This document shows, one piece after another, positions 58,062 to 64,000 of a DNA stretch of 64,000 nt. The notes beneath the pieces were generated by a model. It did no database searches and was not told where the DNA came from. It saw only the letters and a program-made list of their open reading frames with translations. This DNA is from Leucocoprinus leucothites (Eukaryota; Basidiomycota; Agaricomycetes; Agaricales; Agaricaceae), in NCBI GenBank assembly GCA_013368445.1, contig JAACJO010000002.1, positions 1,426,001 through 1,490,000 of the forward strand, written 5' to 3'. Position numbers and translations under genes: made by a program. Position 1 is the first letter of the stretch, and each line of letters starts with the position of its first letter.

Positions 58062-58209
58062 TGTTTATACAAAGCGCGATCATGCAATAGGACCACGTGA
58101 GTCTGTGACATATATACGTGACACTAACCAAGTCGAGAAAGTGGACTCATGATTGGGATTCGCTCATTACCTTCGGGGCGCTTTAAACTGGTCCACGATT
58201 TCCATCTTC

Positions 58210-61120
58210 ATGGACGCCCGTGATGAAGAAACGGGAAATGCAAACGAGAGAAACAGGCCTAGGGGCTCGGTCTCTTCTTTTCTACTCATCAGTCTCATCC
58301 TCTTTCTCCTCACCAGCCACAATGGCGAAGAGTTCCTGGCCCGACATCACTACCAGGACGCTGTGAACTCTCTCGAGAACCAGCTTTCGAACTATACTGC
58401 CTGGCTGAATGGGACGACGTCAAATTTCACAATGGTGTGTCCTGAAGCTGCATGTCACCACCAGCTTGTTAGATTTACCCCACAATTATAGCCCGAGCAT
58501 GACCTCACTGTCCCTCCGCTATTGGACGTTTTTCATATCCAAGGACACAGTGTGGACACTTCCCTGGAGTCGTACTATCCCAACACCACTGGATACGTAC
58601 GCGGGAATGCACAGTTCTATAACATCACGCCGATGGCACTGGAGAAGCATGAATCGTTATCGTGGAAACCGCTCGCTGAACGCTTCGTCGCTGGATCTAA
58701 TGTCACTGAAATGGCTGAACTTGGCTCGACTTGGAATTGGACGGCGTCAAATAAGATGGTGATGACATTACATGAGAAGAAACCTCTGGCACTGCAGAAT
58801 AGCTCAACCGATTCGAAAGACTTGGTTGCAGTCCATGTATGTGGCACTCTGCCTCATTGTATTCGGGTTAACTCACCCTCTCTAGGCGAGGATGGAGTTC
58901 TCAGACGAAAACACCCAAGAAACAATGCGTCTAGAATTTGATGGTGTTCACCTCTTGTCACAGGGTTCCATTGTAGGACTTGTTGAACCATTTGGGTGAG
59001 TGGATATACTATCCCTGATTGATATTTTGCGTCTGACGCACCTGTAGCCAACCACTTGATATCCGCTTGTTACCTTCGATCGTACCTCAGGACCGGAAGA
59101 ACGAGACTGCCAAAATCATAGCTCCGGAGCTTGAGCATAGGATTACCAAGCTGAAGAATATGATTGACGATGGGTTGATTGACAGTGAGCCTAGTAATGG
59201 TGAGTGCATTAATCCAGCAATTTTTATTAAAGACTCACCCACCGCGAAGAGGATACTCCTAAATCTCAGTGCCCATTCACTTTCTACGCCCAATTTCGTC
59301 CAGTTCCAATTCCGGACCACCTTATGCAAGAGTTGGAAAGCGAGATCCAGCATCCTACTGGCATATCGACGGTTAAGCCTCCCAAGATGGTCCTGAATGC
59401 TGTTTTACTCAGCAAGAAATGTGGCATCCTCTACGAAATCCATAGCACTCAAGGCCTAAGGTCGCAAGCGTTCTTCAGCAAGATAACAACTTGTAAATAA
59501 GAAAAGTTTATACTTTAAACTATTCTTACGAACTTTTTTTAGATGGTGGATTGTCTGCGCTTGCCTACTTTGTCACCCTGGTTGTGTTTTCTCGGCAGGT
59601 AGAACGTAGCCGCACGCCCTCTGGAATTACTCGAGTTTCTCGCTGGACATTTCTTGCCAATGCCACAATTGATGCGGTTTGCTTCGCTGGGCACATCACA
59701 TTTGCTATCCTTGCCGAAGGGAGGGCTTCTCTGGCGCTCATGGCTACAGCATTCCTGTCATGTGTCCTCTTCGTCCAGGAAGCAGTACGTATCATCACTC
59801 CGTTAAGCTGACTGGAACTTACGCCCATTTTTCTGTTCAGCAATTTTCGGCTTTAATTTTCCAGATTCAAGGATCCGAAGCACCACCACCACCCCCGCCC
59901 CCACCTCCTCAAGCGACCCGACCAGCTAGCGCCGCAGTGGAGAATCAAAGTTCACCCAATACCACCACATCACCGGCACCTGCACAACAGCGGAACGATG
60001 ATCCACATTCGTCCTTCTTCCGGTTCTTCATCCACCATATACGAACTGACCCTCAAGCCAGACTTTGTGAGTTCATTACTACTACTACATCACCGAATAG
60101 TACTTATTGGTATCTGTAGGGATCATGTTGTTTCTCTTTTTGACCGTTTTAGTTAGAGTAATTCTTTCACCTGCTTTGTCGATGCTCTTCGTTGCTGTGA
60201 CATACTCACTGATTTGGTTGCCACAAATCTGGCGATCGGCTAGGAAGGGAAGGACAAGTGGACTGATGCCGGAGTATGTGTTTGGAACAACGATATGCCG
60301 CTTGGCTGGTGCACTGTGTGAGTTTTGAACATGTTATATGCTTGCCTTACTTCACCTTACCTTCCTACAGATTTTTTGACCTGTCCCAATAACGTGTTGG
60401 ATGTTGAGCCACGAGGTCAGTAAAGGCGTATACCGGATAACATCAGGTACTGATTTCATCGACTAGGTTGGGCCAATTGGCTAGCCGCTTTCGTACTGTT
60501 CCAGGCTTGTGTCATTATGCTTCAAGAATATATTGGTCCATCCTTCTTCCTTCCTGCCAAGGTAATCGGGTTTTCCTATGGCCTCTGAGCTACTTATTAA
60601 CTATATATGTAGTACCAAGCTGTCAAACTACACGATTACCACCCTCCAATGCCTTATCCAGACCACGAAGCACCAGAAAAGTCTTTGGGAGATTGCTCAA
60701 TATGTATGGATGCTATCTATGTTGACTCTTCCATACGTTCGGGGGTATCCCAAGAGACAGATGAGAAGGGAGAAAATAAAGGCTGGGCCGGAGAGTCGGG
60801 AAGCTCTGGCGTTGGTGGAATTCGCAGGAACACAGTTGCGACTGCTAGTGGATTGCTTAACGCTATGCAGAAAGGAGTGGGTGCATCCAGTAGGAAGGAA
60901 TATAGTCTGGCGCCGTGTCACCATCTATTCGTGAGTCTTGTCACTGTAGAATCCTTACTGGTCAGCTGAAGAGTATTTCTTTTCTCACAGCATACGGAGT
61001 GCTTAGAAAAGGTGAGTTCCATGAGTCTCGAGCCTCCTCCATTTCTAACTGCTACGATTCTAGTGGCTGGCGATCAAGACTATCTGTCCCCAGTGTCGTC
61101 GTCCACTCCCGCCACTTTAG
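58210..61120 (+). CDS. TUL1: Tul1-like transmembrane RING ubiquitin ligase of the Golgi Dsc complex
   Basis: Start MDARDEETGNANERNRPRGS, then a signal-anchor SFLLISLILFLLTSHNGEEF. A large lumenal domain has many N-glycosylation sequons (NYT, NGT, NTT, NIT, NVT, NWT). Multi-pass part: SALAYFVTLVVFSRQVERSR, TIDAVCFAGHITFAILAEGR, ALMATAFLSCVLFVQEAQFS, a poly-Pro insertion (APPPPPPPPPQATRP), MLFLFLTVLVRVILSPALSM, TYSLIWLPQIWRSARKGRTS and AAFVLFQACVIMLQEYIGPS. The C-terminal RING-H2 is DCSICMDAIYV...APCHHLFHTECLEKWLAIKT, ICPQCRRPLPPL. Tul1 is the E3 of the Dsc complex that ubiquitinates Golgi and endosomal membrane proteins and, in some fungi, activates SREBP. More than ten introns. Confidence 0.93.
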
Positions 61121-61843
61121 TTTTCACTTTGATTCTTCTCTTATGAAACTCTTGGGATATCGCATTGCTTTCTAATAGTGTAATTCTATTTCATACGCAT
61201 CGCTAACGGACTGTACAACCACGTAAACCAACCACACCTCCATTCTAGCATACAAGAGGAAATACAGCTTAATTAAATTACTAGAACTGTGTTCAAATGT
61301 GCTTTAGGCGTATATAGCAGAAAGCGCGTTCCTTGACCTCACGATCTTCTCGCTGAGGGCAGTGTAAGCTGCGGAAGGTTTCCTCGAGAAAGCTGGGTCC
61401 ACGAGTTTGGGGTTGATCAACGTCGTATGCTCACGAAGTGTCATTGTCTGTCTCTCATTCTCCCGCTGTTCGGGTCTCGAATCGCTCCCAAAATGAACTC
61501 TGTGATTCTCAAGAAACGGCGATCGGATCGAGTCTATCTATGTACAGTGCATTCACATACACTTTCTGTTCTAGCACACGCAAGAAAACTTTGTGTGATT
61601 CAAACGTAAATACGAACAAATGTATTCTAGTTGTACAAACCCAAGAAAAACTTCAAATATGCAAGTGTAACTTGTGAACTATCTACACCCGTTCGGCTGT
61701 TCCAAATTGTCTATTATGCTGGGTTTTCAGCGAGATTGAAGTGGGGTCATGGATTAACCGACGAGGGGTAGATAAATAGACGGTTTAACTGAGGAGTGGT
61801 TTGCCCATTATACAAGAGAAGAAAAAATAGCACGTCGGCACTA
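61121..61843. other. Intergenic, convergent 3' flanks of TUL1 and RIB3
   Basis: About 0.7 kb without a supportable gene; frames at 61427-61677 are short and mutually overlapping. Confidence 0.5.
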
Positions 61844-63041
61844 TCACTGTTGGGCAGTAGCACCATTCTGCACTTGTTGCTGAGGCAACCAAACCTTCCT
61901 CTTATACTCCGCGAGCATCTCAACACTAATCATCCTAAGACCCCAACGATCAGCAAAGGCACGGCAGTCATCTCGACGAGCCATAGTACCCATGTCGTCG
62001 TCATTAACGAGTTCGCAAAGAACACCAGCTTGAGGTTGGTTGGTTATCAGACAAAGGTCGACGCCAGCTTCGGTGTGTCCCTTGCGAGTGAGAACACCGC
62101 CTTCTCGAGCACGCAGTGGTACCATGTGTCCAGGACGGGTGAAGTCGTTGGGTGTGGAATGAGAGGACGCGAGTGCGCGTGCGGTTAAGGAACGGTCGTG
62201 TGCGGAGATACCGGTTGTTGTGCCTAGATGAGATGGTGAGTTAGCGAGAGGTTGACTTGGTTATGGGATAGCCGAGGAGATTGTCAAGAGATTGGTATCA
62301 AGGGGTCATCCCGCTTGCCATGGGATGGAAGATGTGATCCTCGGATGTTGGGATTGCGAGATGATGAAGGGCTGGACGCACCATGTTTATAGTCGACGGT
62401 AACTGTGTATGCAGTCCGGTGACGCTCTTGGTTATCAGGGACCATCATAGGAATCTGGAGTTCTTCAAGACGTGATCCCGGGACTGCGCAGCAGATGTAA
62501 CCACTGTGTGTACATCATGGATGAATCGTCGAACAGGCGTTGTGAGCGTTGATGACGGGTGACCGAGATTAGATGACAGAACAAGTGTGGTGTATTCACA
62601 TGTCAAGTGAGTCAGCAAAAAAGAAATTTAGCCGCCGAAGAGTGCGAAGGGAGTAAAGGCGAGGAAAACGAACCTTGTATGTTTGATCATCCAAGCCATC
62701 TTCTCTGTCGTACATTGGCCACCAGCGATAATAAGATCACCTTCGTTCTCGCGGTTCTCGTCGTCCATCACAACAAGGAATTCACCGTTTGCGAAGGCTT
62801 CGAGGGCTTCTGGAACAGTATCAAAGGCAAATGCTGTACGCTTGGGTGCATCTACTTGTGTAGGGCGCCATGGTTGAGTCGAGGTAGTCGTTAATGTTGA
62901 TTGTGGCGTTGTAGATGAAGAGACGAGCGAGGATGAGCCATTTGTAGGTGCGTTTGAGGCGTTCAATCCAAGCTTGAGGACGTGTGGGTATGAGCCAACG
63001 TTCAGAGGTGCTGGGTTGGGCGAGATTGCGACAGGGGCCAT
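61844..63041 (-). CDS. RIB3: 3,4-dihydroxy-2-butanone-4-phosphate synthase
   Basis: Start [20 protein letters not shown] (63041) with a Ser/Thr-rich extension of about 60 residues before the enzyme core. Core motifs: [40 protein letters not shown] (acidic loop that binds Mg and ribulose-5-phosphate), [34 protein letters not shown] / [52 protein letters not shown], and [20 protein letters not shown]. It makes the four-carbon unit of riboflavin from ribulose 5-phosphate. It lacks a fused GTP cyclohydrolase II domain, as expected in fungi. The N-terminal extension is longer than in yeast Rib3 and its role is unclear. Four or five exons. Confidence 0.95.
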
Positions 63042-63232
63042 TTGGATGGGTAAGACGAGGTGATGAGTGTGGAGGAAGAAAAATGTAATGGACTCGGGTA
63101 CAGACACAGTGGTTGCATAAATCGCCTCTGAGCCTCCTGGGAATGACTTGCTATTTCCGTGGGAGCTATCATCGGCAGCCGGGTAATCACTTGAACAATT
63201 CCAATCACATTCAGGGGGAACGTAATGAATTA

Positions 63233-64000
63233 CTACAATTCTACATGTATGGGGTCTACTATAGTGGGCGGGGGCTCGGGTATACTTGTATCGGAGGTGG
63301 GTGTAGCGATGGTGAGCGGTGATGGATCATGTGAGGAAGGTGTTGGTATACTTGAGTCCGACTCCCAGGCCGACATGATCTCAGATGATTCTGCCGCCAC
63401 AATACTTGGACTGATGCTCGCCACAACACTTGTCATGGACAGGCTGCTCGTCACTGAGGCCACGATCGTACTCAATGATGCACTGCCTTCCTCCGCTACT
63501 TTCAACATATCCCTTTGTTTGCTGCTGAAGTCCAGAAGGGGAATGAATCTAGTCCACCAAAGCGCAATCCGGAGTCCACGGTCAATGAATCGTTGTTTGA
63601 GGATGAAGAGGACGACAAGGACAAAGAACATGAATGCGGAGAGGATGATAATACGGTCTAGCCAGTCGGCTTTTTCGAGAGTGGTGATGAGTTGTTTGGA
63701 GGTGAGCATGAGGGAGCTGAGTGTGTCGTGTGTCTGAGATGTGACTCGCAACGTGGCAGTGGATTCATCTAACGTGGCGGATCAGTAAAGTACGAGGGTA
63801 TTGTGGCAACAATTGGTACCTAGCATCTGGGTACTTAGAACCGAGCGTTCCAGCTCTCCCTGCATCAGGTTTATTGTCCGTCGAAGAGCATCGGTAACGT
63901 CATCATTGGCTTTCATGAGAGCATCATCACTATATGGATGTTAGGCCGAGTGATTGAACTATGGATTACGGACATACGTGATTTTCTCGTTGAGATTTTG
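63233..64000 (-). CDS. SEC20: Sec20-like SNARE, 5' end beyond the window
   Basis: The visible part reads NLNEKI / ...DALMKANDDVTDALRRTINL, MQGELERSVLSTQML / DESTATLRVTSQTHDTLSSL, MLTSKQLITTLEKADWLDRI and IILSAFMFFVLVVLFILKQR. This is a Sec20 (BNIP1) SNARE helix followed by a single membrane anchor, then a lumenal tail of about 110 residues rich in Ser, Thr, Ala and Pro ending PPPTIVDPIHVEL. Sec20 is the Qb-type SNARE of the ER complex for retrograde Golgi-to-ER vesicles. The tail carries no HDEL-type retrieval signal. The start lies beyond the right edge. Confidence 0.85.

Overview
The window is fungal nuclear DNA, almost certainly from a mushroom-forming basidiomycete (Agaricomycetes). The evidence is: genes split by many introns of about 45-70 nt with GT...AG ends; short, often divergent or convergent intergenic gaps; a secreted AA9 lytic polysaccharide monooxygenase carrying a fungal CBM1 cellulose-binding tail; and a SAM-RA adaptor with two C-terminal SH3 domains, a layout known from basidiomycete Ubc2/Ste50 proteins. 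I found no bacterial operons, rRNA, convincing tRNA, CRISPR array or intact transposon. All gene models below were spliced by hand from the sequence.

Layout. 1-9 kb: a left-edge fragment, an F-box gene with a frame break, an unknown acidic-tailed gene (minus), a gap with a 17-G run, and a DUF2408 gene. 9.4-17.6 kb: a run of short coiled-coil genes on the plus strand, namely a tropomyosin-like gene, tropomyosin itself, and three more coiled-coil genes of 86-156 residues, interrupted by a 3.7-kb gene-poor stretch. 18-24 kb: mitochondrial-type MsrB, a class II eIF4E (4EHP type), KEI1 and a PQ-loop membrane protein. 24-29.3 kb: gene-poor DNA, a possible membrane protein, TMEM14 and the AA9-CBM1 LPMO.

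29.7-45 kb: IPI3 and a J-domain protein (divergent), a 61-residue coiled-coil gene, a gap with gene-like debris, the Ubc2/Ste50 adaptor, a large DFxDF-type protein, and a conserved protein of unknown function. 45.7-64 kb: LEO1, CTR86/ataxin-10, VMA12, a CoA-type Nudix hydrolase, a gap, BRAP2/ETP1, NNF1, TUL1, RIB3 and a right-truncated SEC20.

Most named genes are eukaryotic housekeeping functions in no functional order: transcription elongation, ribosome assembly, V-ATPase assembly, kinetochore, ER/Golgi SNARE and ubiquitin ligase, riboflavin synthesis, sphingolipid synthesis. The least explained material is the coiled-coil cluster. One member shares exon lengths and intron phases with the neighbouring tropomyosin gene and looks like a diverged tandem copy. 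The others are tiny coiled-coil proteins, two of which (with the isolated 61-residue gene) begin with a 5-10-codon first exon ending in phase 0.
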